From Candidatus Bipolaricaulota bacterium (GTDB taxonomy: Bacteria > Bipolaricaulota > Bipolaricaulia > UBA7950 > UBA9294): a DNA stretch of 64,000 bases. The notes beneath the pieces are model-generated. The model ran no database searches. It was not told where the DNA came from and saw only the letters and a program-made list of their open reading frames with translations. The stretch spans positions 62,001 through 126,000 of the forward strand of contig JANQEA010000064.1 in assembly GCA_028278555.1 (NCBI GenBank), read 5' to 3'. A program made the translations under genes and the position numbers. Each line of letters begins with the position of its first letter. The stretch's first letter is position 1. Positions 24,293 to 33,477 of this stretch are shown piece by piece.

Positions 24293-24694
24293 ATGATGAG
24301 GATCTACATCACCAGCGTCTTCGTCGATGATCAGCACAAGGCGTTTCGTTTCTACACCGAGACGCTCGGGTTCGAGAAGAAGACCGAGATCCCTCTTGGC
24401 GAGGATCTTTGGCTCACCGTCGTCTCGCCATCGGAGCCGGATGGTCCCGAGTTGCTGCTGGAACCCGATCGCCATCCAGCCGCGAAGCAGTTCAAAGAGG
24501 CGCTCGTCAAGGATGACATCCCTGCCGCTTCGTTCGCGGTCGACGATGTCGCTGCCGAGCATGCACGTCTCGCCGCTCAAGGCGTCCGTTTTGTGCAGCC
24601 TCCAACCGACGTCGGACCCGCGTTCGTGGCCGTCTTCGACGATACGTGCGGGAACCTGATTCAGATCGTTGCTGAGAAGAGATCTGAACAGTAG
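24293..24694 (+). CDS. VOC superfamily (glyoxalase-like) protein
   Basis: 133 residues with a single vicinal-oxygen-chelate fold (ITSVFVDDQHKAFRFYTETLGFEKKTEI, WLTVVSPSEPDGPELLLEPD, GVRFVQPPTDVGPAFVAVFDDTCGNLIQIV). It is a likely metal-dependent lyase, dioxygenase or antibiotic-binding relative; the substrate is unknown. AAGGAGAG precedes the start, and ATG 24293 or 24296 are both possible. Confidence 0.9.
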   Translation: MMRIYITSVFVDDQHKAFRFYTETLGFEKKTEIPLGEDLWLTVVSPSEPDGPELLLEPDRHPAAKQFKEALVKDDIPAASFAVDDVAAEHARLAAQGVRFVQPPTDVGPAFVAVFDDTCGNLIQIVAEKRSEQ

Positions 24695-24826
24695 GACCGC
24701 CATGCGGATCTTGATGCCCTACTCCAAGATCTCGTTACCGCGCTGCCTGGATTTGAAGCGCGCAAAGCCAGCAGTCTTGCGAGGTCCTACCCGAGCAATG
24801 AACACGCAGCCCAGCAAGAGAAGCGT

Positions 24827-25315
24827 ATGAACGCCCACCTGCGAGGATCCCAACCCTCCGACCTTCCGTTCCTCCGCGAGATGCTCTACGAGGGCGTCTT
24901 CTGGCGTCCGAGTGCGAACAAGCCCTCCTTTGAGGAAGGACTCGCATACCCAGATGTCCAGAAGCAACTTGCAGGGTGGGGCGAACGAGAAGGGGATACG
25001 GCGGTCATCGCCACAATTGACTCAGTTCCCGTTGGCGCCGCGTGGTATCGATTCTGGACGGATGCCGATTCCGTGATGGGATACATCGACGAGGCAACGC
25101 CGATTCTCGCCCTCGCGGTCCATCGCGATCATCGCCGTCAAGGAATCGGCCGGCAGCTGATCATGTGGCTGTTCGACCATGCATCCGAACACTCCATTCC
25201 GCAGATCAGTCTCAGCGTCTCCAAGGACAACGTCGCAATCCATCTGTATCGGACAATCGGCTTCCAAGAGCATGCCGATCGAGGAGATGCATTCACGATG
25301 GTTCGCAGTACTTGA
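24827..25315 (+). CDS. GNAT N-acetyltransferase
   Basis: 162 residues. Acetyl-CoA motif A is VHRDHRRQGIGRQLIMWLFDHA, followed by LSVSKDNVAIHLYRTIGFQEHADRGDAFTMV. A typical single-domain GNAT; the acceptor is unknown. It is preceded by ~130 bp without a clear gene. Confidence 0.9.
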   Translation: MNAHLRGSQPSDLPFLREMLYEGVFWRPSANKPSFEEGLAYPDVQKQLAGWGEREGDTAVIATIDSVPVGAAWYRFWTDADSVMGYIDEATPILALAVHRDHRRQGIGRQLIMWLFDHASEHSIPQISLSVSKDNVAIHLYRTIGFQEHADRGDAFTMVRST

Positions 25316-25342
25316 CCTCACAGTCGCGGACAGATCGTCGCC

Positions 25343-25348
25343 TATACT
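25343..25348 (+). promoter_or_regulatory. Leaderless promoter -10 box
   Basis: TATACT followed by 6 nt and ATG 25355. There is no ribosome site. Confidence 0.5.
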
Positions 25349-25354
25349 CGGGCC

Positions 25355-25717
25355 ATGCCCCCAGATGAGCAGCGCATCGCGGACTATCTCGGGCGTCTCC
25401 CAGAGGACCAACGAGACGCGCTTGAGCAGCTTCGATCCGTGATCCGAGACTCGTTGCCGGAACTCGAGGAGTGCATCAGCTACGGGATCCCCGCCTTCTG
25501 CTTGGACGGGAAGCCTCTCGGCTCGTACGGAGCCAGCAAGAAGCACTGCGCCTTCTATCCGATGGACCCTGATCTACTGGCAGCTCATCTGGAAGAACTG
25601 TCGGGCTTCGAGACAAGCAAAGGGACGATTCGGTTCCAGCCGGGAACCCCTCTCCCTGTGATTTCTGTCAGAGAGATCGTTCTGGAGCGAGCAGCTTCGA
25701 TCCGGAGGACTAACTAA
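25355..25717 (+). CDS. DUF1801 (YdhG-like) protein
   Basis: 120 residues with the DUF1801 pattern (RIADYLGRLPEDQRDALEQLRSVIRDSLPELEECISYGIPAF, HCAFYPMDPDLLAAH, KGTIRFQPGTPLP). A small widespread family of unknown biochemical role. The start follows a TATACT box by 6 nt. Confidence 0.9.
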   Translation: MPPDEQRIADYLGRLPEDQRDALEQLRSVIRDSLPELEECISYGIPAFCLDGKPLGSYGASKKHCAFYPMDPDLLAAHLEELSGFETSKGTIRFQPGTPLPVISVREIVLERAASIRRTN

Positions 25718-25807
25718 ATCGAGCTACGAGCTGCAGAGGAGCCATCCATCCCGCGGCTCTCACGGCCCCCAGGGTCCAAACTGCGGTCGTTGGTTCCCGT
25801 TGGGAGC
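25718..25807. other. Short convergent intergenic region
   Basis: 90 bp between convergent genes. I cannot support a hairpin plus T-tract terminator in it. Confidence 0.3.
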
Positions 25808-27208
25808 TCAGCTGCCATGATCGCGATCATCGCCCGTTCCGCACGTCTCGCAGTCTTCGTGATATGTGACACTCGCCCCTCGTCGCCGCATGACCGTGAT
25901 CGCCACCATGTTGGGAGAGCCAGATTCGGCGAGCAGAGGATTGTGGCCTAGGTCGATGTCGTCCCCACTTCCGATTCCGGCGTTGTCGGCGAGCGCCGCA
26001 ATATCGACGATCTCGTTGTTGCTCAGTCCAAGCGATCTTAGACTAATCAGCCCCGACAGCGCGGCGATATCGACGATCTGGTTCCTCTTCAAATCCAGTT
26101 CCTCGAGATTCGTCAGGCCGGAAAGCGGGCCAATGCCGACGATCTGATTGTCGCCCAGCGAAAGGTATACGAGCCCCGTCAGGCCAGCCAGCGGACTGAT
26201 GTCAGTGATCTCGTTGTCGCTCAGCCAGAGTCCCCTGAGGCTGGTCAGGCCTGCCGCCGCACTGATGTCGACAATCTGGTTGTGATCCAACCCGAGCGAT
26301 TCGAGATGGATCAGGTCCGACAATGGGCTGATGTCGACGATTCGATTGGACGTCAGATCGATCGTCTTGAGATGGATCAAGTCCGACATCGCACTCAGAT
26401 CGGCGATTCGGTTCCCTCCCAGGGCAAGCATCTCCAGACTGGTCAAACTCGAGAGTGCTCCGATGTCCGAGACCTCGCTTTCATACAGCCAGAGCTGCAC
26501 AAGCGACGTCAACCCTGACAGCGGGCCTATATCGCTGATCGGGTTGTTGCCAATCGCAAGATATTCGAGCTTGCCCAGGTCCGACAGAGCTCCGACATCG
26601 GTGATCTGATTCCCTTCCAGATCAAGCCCTGTGAGATCGGTCAAACCCGAGAGTGGTCCGATGTCGCTGATCTGATTGCTGCCCAAACCGAGCGATTCCA
26701 GGTTAATCAAGCTCGCCAGAGGGCTGATATCAATGATCCCATTCTCATACAGCCAGAGCTTCGCGAGATTAACGCAGGCTTCGATCCCATCGAGGCTGAC
26801 GATGCCGCGACCGTTGGCATCGAGCTCTGTCAGCCCCAGCAAGTCGACATCCTGGATGTTTCCCGCCGGTTTCCCGATCGCATCGCGAATCGCCGCTTCG
26901 AGTGCTCGATCGGGGAAGGCGACGGCAGATCCATCGGCCACCGATTCCGTCGGGGCGTCAGACATGGCTCCCTCAGACGCGGAGTCTGCGGGCTCGGCAG
27001 TCTGGGATGGAGCCTCCTCCACAGGCTCTTCCACTTCCTCATGAGCGACGGTCTCGGGTGCTGTGCCAGCAGGGCCAGTCGACTCATCGGGAGTCCCTTG
27101 GCAACCAGACATCGAAAAGAGGGCGAGAGCTCCCAGCACCAGAACAGCGGCGAGCGTCAGCGGCCGTCTACGGTCTTCATGTTTCAGGCAATCGGTTCGA
27201 CTCATCAT
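25808..27208 (-). CDS. Leucine-rich-repeat lipoprotein
   Basis: 466 residues. The N-terminus is a lipoprotein signal (LTLAAVLVLGALALFSMSGC) with the acylated Cys near residue 32, then an acidic Pro/Glu/Ala linker. About twelve 22-residue internalin-like LRR units follow (LxxLxLxxNQIxDIxPLSGLTN). The C-terminus has an NPLL cap and a Cys-rich tail (HEDCETCGTGDD). Likely a cell-surface protein for binding other proteins or carbohydrates. Start at ATG 27208, 7 nt after TAACCT; a second ATG follows at once. Confidence 0.85.
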   Translation of the reverse strand: MMSRTDCLKHEDRRRPLTLAAVLVLGALALFSMSGCQGTPDESTGPAGTAPETVAHEEVEEPVEEAPSQTAEPADSASEGAMSDAPTESVADGSAVAFPDRALEAAIRDAIGKPAGNIQDVDLLGLTELDANGRGIVSLDGIEACVNLAKLWLYENGIIDISPLASLINLESLGLGSNQISDIGPLSGLTDLTGLDLEGNQITDVGALSDLGKLEYLAIGNNPISDIGPLSGLTSLVQLWLYESEVSDIGALSSLTSLEMLALGGNRIADLSAMSDLIHLKTIDLTSNRIVDISPLSDLIHLESLGLDHNQIVDISAAAGLTSLRGLWLSDNEITDISPLAGLTGLVYLSLGDNQIVGIGPLSGLTNLEELDLKRNQIVDIAALSGLISLRSLGLSNNEIVDIAALADNAGIGSGDDIDLGHNPLLAESGSPNMVAITVMRRRGASVTYHEDCETCGTGDDRDHGS

Positions 27209-27215
27209 GGTAATC

Positions 27216-27244
27216 AGGTTATTCCAACCAACGGCTTTGACCAA
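27216..27244 (-). promoter_or_regulatory. Promoter of the LRR lipoprotein gene
   Basis: -35 TTGGTC (27239-27244), a 17-bp spacer and -10 TAACCT (27216-27221), then 7 nt to ATG 27208. Confidence 0.45.
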
Positions 27245-27411
27245 CAAGATCACACACAGGGAGCAGCCAGCCGCCTTTCCGTCTATGAAGGACGCCGATC
27301 ATCGAGGTTGGAGGACAACTCTGGGGCGCGACGTTTCGGGACCATTGGACACACAGCAAGCTGCCGAAACGAAATGCTCTCATGCCTCTCGGTATCCGCT
27401 GAGAGCCTCCA

Positions 27412-28335
27412 CTAGGCGGCCGAGTTCTTCTTCGCGTACATCCGCCGATCGAGCTCGGCGAGCAGCTCGTCGGGAGACCCTGTCGCACCGGTTTCCCTGT
27501 GAATGGCTCCTATGGCGAGGGTCACCGGGAACTCGAGCAGCGGGTTGATCTCATTCCTCCGACGCACCTCGGACTGGATGCGCTCCTCGACAAGGGCTGC
27601 CTTGCCATCGGTTTCCGGGAGGATCACGAGAAACTCGTCTCCGCCGTACCGAAACACATAGTCGGTCTCTCGCGTCTGCTGTAGGAGGATCATCGCAATC
27701 GCTTCCAGAACCCGGTCGCCCATCTGATGCCCAAAGCGGTCATTCACTTCTTTGAACCGGTTGATGTCGATCATCAGGAAGCCGATCGAGCGTCGAAACC
27801 TTTCGGCTCTGGCCAGCTCGCGATGCAGAATCTCGTCCAACGCATAGCGATTGAGCGTCCCCGTCAGGGGATCGTGGCGAGCCATGAACTCCAGCTCCTT
27901 CTCAACCCTGTGCCTGGCGTCCAACTCAGCGGCGAGGCGGTGCCAGAGATCTCGCATCATCCCAGCAGCTGAGCCAACCAGAAGGAAGACGAGATGGGAC
28001 ATCCAGAAGTTGCGCCCCAGAGAATCGAGAGGAGCAGAATCGCCGGCCGCCAGGAACATGAGCAGATTCACCGCGATGGAAAGGCTGGCAGCTGCAATCC
28101 CCGGCAAGAGGCCAAACGAGACCGCCGAGACGATTACCGGGAGAACAGCCAAGCCGATTCCGGCTCGACCGATCAATGGGAACAGGGTGATGAACGCGCC
28201 AGCATAGATGAGGGATGACACCGCCACCACAAGAACTCTGATTCGCAGCCGGGCTGTGCTCAGCCTGAGGACAACCGACGCTAGAAACGGCAGACGATAC
28301 CGCTCCTCTGTCGCGTTGCTTCCCGGTTCATCCAT
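27412..28335 (-). CDS. Membrane diguanylate cyclase (GGDEF)
   Basis: 307 residues. The N-terminal ~130 residues hold four or five membrane helices (VLVVAVSSLIYAGAFITLF and others, MASE-like). A coiled linker leads to a GGDEF domain (~150-305) with an intact RYGGDEF site and an RETD I-site five residues before it. It makes c-di-GMP from two GTP. ATG 28335 has GGAGAG upstream; the frame opens further but without good starts. It lies next to an HD-GYP gene of the same strand, so synthesis and breakdown of c-di-GMP are encoded side by side. Confidence 0.92.
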   Translation of the reverse strand: MDEPGSNATEERYRLPFLASVVLRLSTARLRIRVLVVAVSSLIYAGAFITLFPLIGRAGIGLAVLPVIVSAVSFGLLPGIAAASLSIAVNLLMFLAAGDSAPLDSLGRNFWMSHLVFLLVGSAAGMMRDLWHRLAAELDARHRVEKELEFMARHDPLTGTLNRYALDEILHRELARAERFRRSIGFLMIDINRFKEVNDRFGHQMGDRVLEAIAMILLQQTRETDYVFRYGGDEFLVILPETDGKAALVEERIQSEVRRRNEINPLLEFPVTLAIGAIHRETGATGSPDELLAELDRRMYAKKNSAA

Positions 28336-28502
28336 GGCTCTCCATGTGAGAAGATACGCCGAGTGCACATCTGCTGGCCGGACAAGAAAGCCATTTCACC
28401 GTAGCGCTACACGGAACTCAGCCGAACAGGTGTCCGTCGAACGGTGGACCGATGCCTCGGGCTTTGGTTCCTTGCCAGTCGTAGCGGGCCATGGAACAGC
28501 CG

Positions 28503-30110
28503 CTAGACCGTGTCGGCCAGTTGACTGCCAATACGCTCGAATTCCTGGCGGCACTTGTGGAAGGCAGCCACGACTCTCGGATCGAAATGACTGCCGGACC
28601 CCTCATGAATTCGCCTTACAGCCTCCTCGTGCGACATCGCAGGCTTGTAGGGTCGTTTGGAGCGGATGGCATCGTACGCGTCCGCCACCGCGAAGATCCG
28701 CGCTTCGAGTGGGATGTCGTCCCCCTTCAATCCGTCGGGGTAGCCGGTCCCATCGAATCGCTCATGGTGATGTGCGCAGATGTTCTTCGCGATGCTCAGA
28801 TAGCGATCCTGGAGGTTGTGTCTCTCGATGTCCGCTTGAAGAATCTCGGCACCGATCCGCGAATGCTGTTTCATGACCTCCCATTCCGCCTCGTCCAGGC
28901 TGCCAGCCTTCAAGAGAACGGAGTCGGGGATCGCGACCTTGCCGATATCGTGAAGCGGGCCGGCAAGGACGAGGTCCTCGATGAAACTCCTCGTCAGAAC
29001 GGCACGGAAGTCAGGATGCTTAGCGAGTTCATGTCCCAAGTACGCCGAGTACCGCTGAACGCGTTCGAGATGCAACCCACTCTCCTGATCGCGTTCCGTC
29101 GCAAGAGTCGTCAGCGAATCGACCATTGCCGACTGCACGCGCGTGATCTTTCGCGCTCGCCGATAGTGGATCGCCGTGGCGGCGAACACGAGGAGGGCGC
29201 CGACGAGTAGCGTTCCGATCATCCCCGCCGTCCTTTGCAGATAGGCGCCTCTCATCGGCCTGACATCGATCTCTTTCACGACGCCCAACCAGCAACCGGG
29301 GATCGGCTCGACACTCTCATAGAGCAGCAGCACATCCGGGTTCCCTCCAACCGACAGAGCCCCGACTCCGTCCACCAGGGGCTGCGTCGATTCCTCGAGG
29401 TCGGTCGACCCATCGGGGCTCCTACGAAACCGGTATCCCGCCTCGGTTTGCAAGAACATCGTCGGGCTTAGGAGGTGAAAGAGCTCGTACGCATAGACAT
29501 TGAGAATCACGATTCCGATCTTCTGCCCGGATGAGTCGGCGACAGGCGAGGCAACTCTGAACACAGGAACGTAGGGAACCTCGACAACCCCCTTCTCTAC
29601 ATTCAGATCGAGCGGCGAACTGTAGACGCTCCCCACATCCGCAGCCATCGCCTCGACGAAGTAGTAGCGACCGCTCTTGTCCTGAAGCTGTTGCTCGGCC
29701 ACGACTTCGATCGCTGCGTCTTTCTTCTGATCGACGCGGACGACCTCCCACCCGGAGGAGTGGATGATTCGGACCTGATAGTACTCCGGGCGGCTGCCCA
29801 GGATGTTCGCGAAGTGTTCCTCCACGGTCCGTGCAGTCTCCCGATTGGACAGACTCCCGGCGATGTACTCAATCACCTCAGGCAGCGCCGTCAGCAGCTT
29901 CAGGTCCTTCACGTAGTGCTGGAAGTACGTGTCGATCGCCGTCGTCGTGCGACGCACATCCTCCGCCTCCAGCTGGATGCTGTGGTCTCGCTCCGCTACA
30001 TACGCTTGTCGAGAGAAGAGCGACAGCAGAGATCCGAGCAGCGCTAGCAGGACAACGAGGATGAGCGTCAGACTCAAGATCATCCGAAGCTCGCGTCGAG
30101 ATACAGCCAC
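28503..30110 (-). CDS. HD-GYP c-di-GMP phosphodiesterase with periplasmic Cache sensor
   Basis: 535 residues. A membrane helix (~10-32), a double-Cache-type periplasmic domain (~35-290; YYQVRIIHSSGWEVVRVDQ, YFVEAMAADVGSVYSSPLDLN), and a second helix (~295-317) precede the cytoplasmic HD-GYP domain (~340-520). The latter has LHDIGKVAIPD, HHERFDGTGYPDGLKGDDIPLEARIFAVADAYDAI. It hydrolyses c-di-GMP and probably responds to an external ligand. GTG start 30110 with GGGAGG upstream. Confidence 0.93.
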   Translation of the reverse strand: MAVSRRELRMILSLTLILVVLLALLGSLLSLFSRQAYVAERDHSIQLEAEDVRRTTTAIDTYFQHYVKDLKLLTALPEVIEYIAGSLSNRETARTVEEHFANILGSRPEYYQVRIIHSSGWEVVRVDQKKDAAIEVVAEQQLQDKSGRYYFVEAMAADVGSVYSSPLDLNVEKGVVEVPYVPVFRVASPVADSSGQKIGIVILNVYAYELFHLLSPTMFLQTEAGYRFRRSPDGSTDLEESTQPLVDGVGALSVGGNPDVLLLYESVEPIPGCWLGVVKEIDVRPMRGAYLQRTAGMIGTLLVGALLVFAATAIHYRRARKITRVQSAMVDSLTTLATERDQESGLHLERVQRYSAYLGHELAKHPDFRAVLTRSFIEDLVLAGPLHDIGKVAIPDSVLLKAGSLDEAEWEVMKQHSRIGAEILQADIERHNLQDRYLSIAKNICAHHHERFDGTGYPDGLKGDDIPLEARIFAVADAYDAIRSKRPYKPAMSHEEAVRRIHEGSGSHFDPRVVAAFHKCRQEFERIGSQLADTV

Positions 30111-30288
30111 AGCCCCCCTCCCTTTGAACCATTCATTGCTGCAGGAGTCTCATTAATTCTGTTGCGAGACGAGCCAAGCAGAAGAGGGAATGGCTGTCCC
30201 GGACGTGACCAATGTCTCAGCGCGGTGCAACTTGGCAGGTCCCTAGGATGAAGATGCCCGCACCTCAAGCAGACACACGAAAGCGGAC

Positions 30289-30308
30289 AAGCAGGCGGGC
30301 TTGTCGCC
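30289..30308. other. Inverted repeat between MFS and HD-GYP genes
   Basis: GACAAGC and GCTTGTC, a perfect 7-bp arm pair around a 6-nt loop, overlapping a second stem (CGGGC/GCCCG). There is no T-tract, so it may be a factor-dependent terminator or a regulatory dyad. Confidence 0.35.
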
Positions 30309-30325
30309 CGGTTGGCCGGGACACT

Positions 30326-31609
30326 TCATGACTCAAACGGCGCGTCAGGTCTGGAACACGGCTTGCTCACTCCAGCTCTCCCCTCGATCCAATCCTCGTT
30401 CTCACCGATCCGTCGGAGGACGACGAGCAATGGCCAGATAAGCACCGTCGAGACACCGCCGATGACGTATCCGGCACCCAGAGACACCGACTGAGCGATG
30501 GCACCGAGCGCCGTCTGCCCGATAACGCTTCCGCCGTTACCGACCATCGAATCGAAGGAGATCACGGTCGCGCGTTGCTCCGACGGCACAAGTTTGTGGA
30601 GGAACGCCTGCTTGACCGGCCCCATGGCACCGACGCTGAGCGTCAAGAGCAGGAGGAGTGCCAACGCGGCACCGAAGCTGTTTGCGAGCCCGATGCCGAC
30701 CGCCGCGAGCGTACCGACCACGGCGCCCGCCAGGAGAATCGTCGTACGACGCGTGCACCACCTACCGACCCAGAGGACGAGCGCGTTTCCTGCGATGGTC
30801 GAAAGTGCGACGAGCGCGGCGACGACGCCGGCGACCCAAACCAGATCCAGGCCCAGAAGCTCGAGCAGATAGGGCTGCCACGCGTAGAACGCCCACATCA
30901 TGAATCCCATCTGCACGAAGGAGCAGAGCATGAGCAGTCGGACCCTCCGCCGTCGCCAGCCGTACGCAATGCTGTCACGGGCAATCGCGCCCATGTCCCT
31001 TGGAAGGGAACGGAGCGTGACTCCTCTCGGACTGAAGCCAACCTCGCGCATCGTCAGCAGGGCGTATCCGAAGAGGGCTCCGAGCAGCACGGCACGCAGA
31101 ATGTAGGGGAACGCAAGATCGAGGCCGCCGATCGCTCCACCTCCGACCGTCCCGACCAACATCGCCGCACCGCTGACGATCTGGCCCTTGGAGAAGACGC
31201 TGTCGAGGCTCCCGGAGAACCCCGTCGCGGCGAGCGCATCGACCAGCCATGCCTCGACCGCCCCGGAGTAGAACGTGTAGCCGAGCCCGAGCAGGATCGA
31301 CATTCCGGCGAACCACGGAAAGCCGAGGCTCCAAATGCCGCCTGCGACGTAGCCGACCGTTCCGAGGAGCACGACGATCGTGCTCGCGAGAAACGAGATC
31401 CTCCGTCCCCGCGCATCGGCGAGGATCCCCGTCGGGATCTCGAAGAGCGCCATGCCCGCGGCGAAGACCGCGTTCGCCACGAAGACCTCAAGGATAGAGA
31501 GACCTGCATCGAGGAGAAAGAGCGTGTTCACTCCCCAGATCAGCGAGGCGGACAGCGTGTACAAGCCGGCGATGACCAGATAGCTGCGGACGACTCTCTG
31601 AGTGGTAAT
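30326..31609 (-). CDS. Major facilitator superfamily transporter
   Basis: About 427 residues and twelve membrane helices, with the MFS motif A DARGRRISF between helices 2 and 3 (GIPTGILADARGRR). The substrate is unknown; a drug or metabolite exporter is likely. The start is uncertain. TTG 31564 gives a truncated first helix. An ATT codon at 31609, 6 nt after GGGGAG, gives the more natural start TTQRVVRSYLVIAGLYTLSASLIWG. It is divergent from the MerR regulator gene, which may control it. Confidence 0.85.
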   Translation of the reverse strand: MTTQRVVRSYLVIAGLYTLSASLIWGVNTLFLLDAGLSILEVFVANAVFAAGMALFEIPTGILADARGRRISFLASTIVVLLGTVGYVAGGIWSLGFPWFAGMSILLGLGYTFYSGAVEAWLVDALAATGFSGSLDSVFSKGQIVSGAAMLVGTVGGGAIGGLDLAFPYILRAVLLGALFGYALLTMREVGFSPRGVTLRSLPRDMGAIARDSIAYGWRRRRVRLLMLCSFVQMGFMMWAFYAWQPYLLELLGLDLVWVAGVVAALVALSTIAGNALVLWVGRWCTRRTTILLAGAVVGTLAAVGIGLANSFGAALALLLLLTLSVGAMGPVKQAFLHKLVPSEQRATVISFDSMVGNGGSVIGQTALGAIAQSVSLGAGYVIGGVSTVLIWPLLVVLRRIGENEDWIEGRAGVSKPCSRPDAPFES

Positions 31610-31785
31610 CGGGATCTCCCCGCTTTCACCTCTGGGAGCGAAAGAGGCTGGTCTCAGGCTAGGCCAAGTCGCCCCGTTCGGGCAACAACGTGGCTGGCAC
31701 GGCTGAACAGTAGATTCCCCCCGACTTCGGTGAGATCACCGATTCCCTACCCACTGGAGGCGATCTCTGGCCACGTTGGCCCACC

Positions 31786-31816
31786 TTGACCCTCCCGCTA
31801 CGTGAGGGTTTATCCT
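31786..31816 (+). promoter_or_regulatory. MerR-type promoter with 19-bp spacer and operator dyad
   Basis: -35 TTGACC (31786-31791) and -10 TATCCT (31811-31816) are separated by 19 bp, longer than the usual 17 and typical of MerR-activated promoters. A dyad ACCCTCCCG / CGTGAGGGT (9-bp arms, 8 paired, 3-bp centre) sits between them at 31789-31809. It drives the downstream MerR gene; the operator is also close to the divergent MFS gene. Confidence 0.75.
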
Positions 31817-31837
31817 TGGGCCACGAGGTGGAAGAGC

Positions 31838-32602
31838 ATGCATCGAATCGGAGAAATCGCGGAGCTTGCTGGCATCAGTCTGCGGACCCTCCGCCACTAC
31901 GACGAGATTGGTCTCGTGGTCGCATCCGAGCGGAGCAACGCTGGGTACCGCTTGTACACCCAGGACGATGTCGAACGCCTCCAGCATGTTCTCTTCTATC
32001 GGGAGCTCGGTTTTGGATTGGAAGCCATTCGGGATCTTCTCGAGAACCCGTCTGCCAGCCGAGAAGCGGCACTCCGAGCCCAGCAGGATCTGCTGCGTCA
32101 GCGAATGGCTCATATCAAGGCGATGATCGACGGAATCGATAGCACACTCCGGCTGATGAAGGAAGGTGTCCGAATGGAGCCAGAGAAGCTCTTGTCAGTG
32201 TTTGGGAAGTTCAACGCGAAGCAGTACGAGGACGAAGTCAAGGCTCGCTGGGGGAACTCGGATGCATACCAGGAGGCAACCAAGCGGACGGCCCTCTTCA
32301 CCAAGGAGGATTGGCGTCGCATCCAAGAGGAGAGCGCTGAACTCCTGAGCCGCCTCCTCGATGCTTTCGAGCGAGGGCTCGACCCAACCGACCAAGAAGC
32401 GATTCGGATCGCAGAAGACTCACGCCTCCAAATCAGTCAAACCTTCTACCCATGTTCGCGGGAGATGCACGCCCAGCTCGCGGAGTCTTACGTCACTGAT
32501 CCCAGATTCCGAGCCCACTACGACAGCGTCCGCGACGGACTCGCCGATTGGTTCGCTGCGGCGATCCGGGCGAACGCGAAGCGGCCTGTTGCAGGAGAGT
32601 GA
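31838..32602 (+). CDS. MerR-family regulator with TipAS drug-binding domain
   Basis: 254 residues. An N-terminal MerR winged helix (IGEIAELAGISLRTLRHYDEIGLVVASERSNAGYRLYTQDDV) leads by a coiled coil to a TipAS domain (~125-250). The C-terminal motif YPCSREMHAQLAESYVTDPRFRAHYD has the Cys that in TipAS attaches thiopeptide antibiotics. It probably senses a drug and activates its own promoter and perhaps the MFS exporter. GAGGTGGAAGAGC precedes the ATG. Confidence 0.92.
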   Translation: MHRIGEIAELAGISLRTLRHYDEIGLVVASERSNAGYRLYTQDDVERLQHVLFYRELGFGLEAIRDLLENPSASREAALRAQQDLLRQRMAHIKAMIDGIDSTLRLMKEGVRMEPEKLLSVFGKFNAKQYEDEVKARWGNSDAYQEATKRTALFTKEDWRRIQEESAELLSRLLDAFERGLDPTDQEAIRIAEDSRLQISQTFYPCSREMHAQLAESYVTDPRFRAHYDSVRDGLADWFAAAIRANAKRPVAGE

Positions 32603-32626
32603 GCTCGTAGCATGCGCGACGGCGCG

Positions 32627-33155
32627 TCAGTCGCCTCTGCACTCCCAGAGTGCGCGGAGCGTCTCGAACCAAGCGTCGATCGCCTCCCAATAGGCAGGCA
32701 TGAAGTCATTCAGCGAGTGCCCGGCCTCCGGGAAGACGATGATGCTGAGATCAGCGTTCTCGGCCGTCGCGAAGTACTCCTTCAGGAGCTCCACGCTCCG
32801 CGCAACCGGAACGTTCAGGTCGTCTTCCCCGAACAGCGCCAAGGTTGGGCAGAGTACCCGCTCGAAGTACTCCCGCGGGCTGGCCAGCAGTGACGCCGCG
32901 GCAGCCTCCGCAGTCGATGCAAGCTGACCAGGAGGAATCCTCCGCAAGCTCGGGAGATAGAGATCGCCGAGGTAGAGAGCCTCCGCCCACGGCTCCGCGT
33001 CGATCGCTTCGAGGATCGCGATCACCCTGGCCAGCTCCTCCTCCGGGTTTCGTGCCTCCTTCCCGTAGACGATCTCCGCGAGCTCGGCCCACGGGCCGCT
33101 CCCGAGCTGAGATAGATCCGATTCGTTCTCCGCCTCGAAGATCGGGAAAGGGATT
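32627..33155 (-). pseudogene. Alpha/beta hydrolase, 3' half, separated by IS insertion
   Basis: An open frame without a start from 33155 to the TGA at 32627. It encodes the C-terminal ~173 residues of an alpha/beta hydrolase: PIFEAENESDLSQLG, LYLPSLRRIPPGQL, then GEDDLNVP (catalytic Asp) and PEAGHSLNDF (catalytic His). The nucleophile elbow is missing because it is encoded at 34971-35614. Joining the two halves and deleting 33156-34962 plus one 8-bp repeat gives a continuous 390-residue frame. Confidence 0.85.
33148..33155. repeat. Target-site duplication, left copy
   Basis: AAGGGATT, identical to 34963-34970. An 8-bp target duplication is typical of IS1595-family transposition. Confidence 0.85.
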
Positions 33156-33249
33156 AGGCCTTATACCGTCAACTTACAAGATCAGGGCTTCGCTTCCTCT
33201 GCACACATCCGCATAATGGGGGCAATAGCCGATGTTGTAGGAGGCAGCT

Positions 33250-33477
33250 ATGAGCGCCCGACAAGACATTCTCACATGGGTAGAAAGTGAACTCCGCATG
33301 TACCGACAGAAGTATCCAGGCAACGCCAGAGCCTTCAGCTACGAAGACGCTGATGTGCACGGATGGACACTAGAGGACATTGAGGATGCCGTGGCAATCC
33401 TAGAGGAACGCGGAATTGCGGTCAGGAAGGGAGAAAGCTTCCATCACATAGCTGCAATGCTTGCGCCGGGAGCATAG
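33250..33477 (+). CDS. Passenger ORF 1: small winged-helix-like protein
   Basis: 75 residues (DILTWVESELRMYRQKYP, WTLEDIEDAVAILEERGIAVRKG), helical with a possible wing. It is unlike any family I can name. GGAGG lies 5 nt before the ATG. Its 3' end overlaps passenger ORF 2 by 56 bp convergently. Confidence 0.6.
   Translation: MSARQDILTWVESELRMYRQKYPGNARAFSYEDADVHGWTLEDIEDAVAILEERGIAVRKGESFHHIAAMLAPGA

Noticed and set aside
30289..30308. Rho-independent terminator
   Set aside because: Good stem but no T-tract on either strand; listed as an inverted repeat only.
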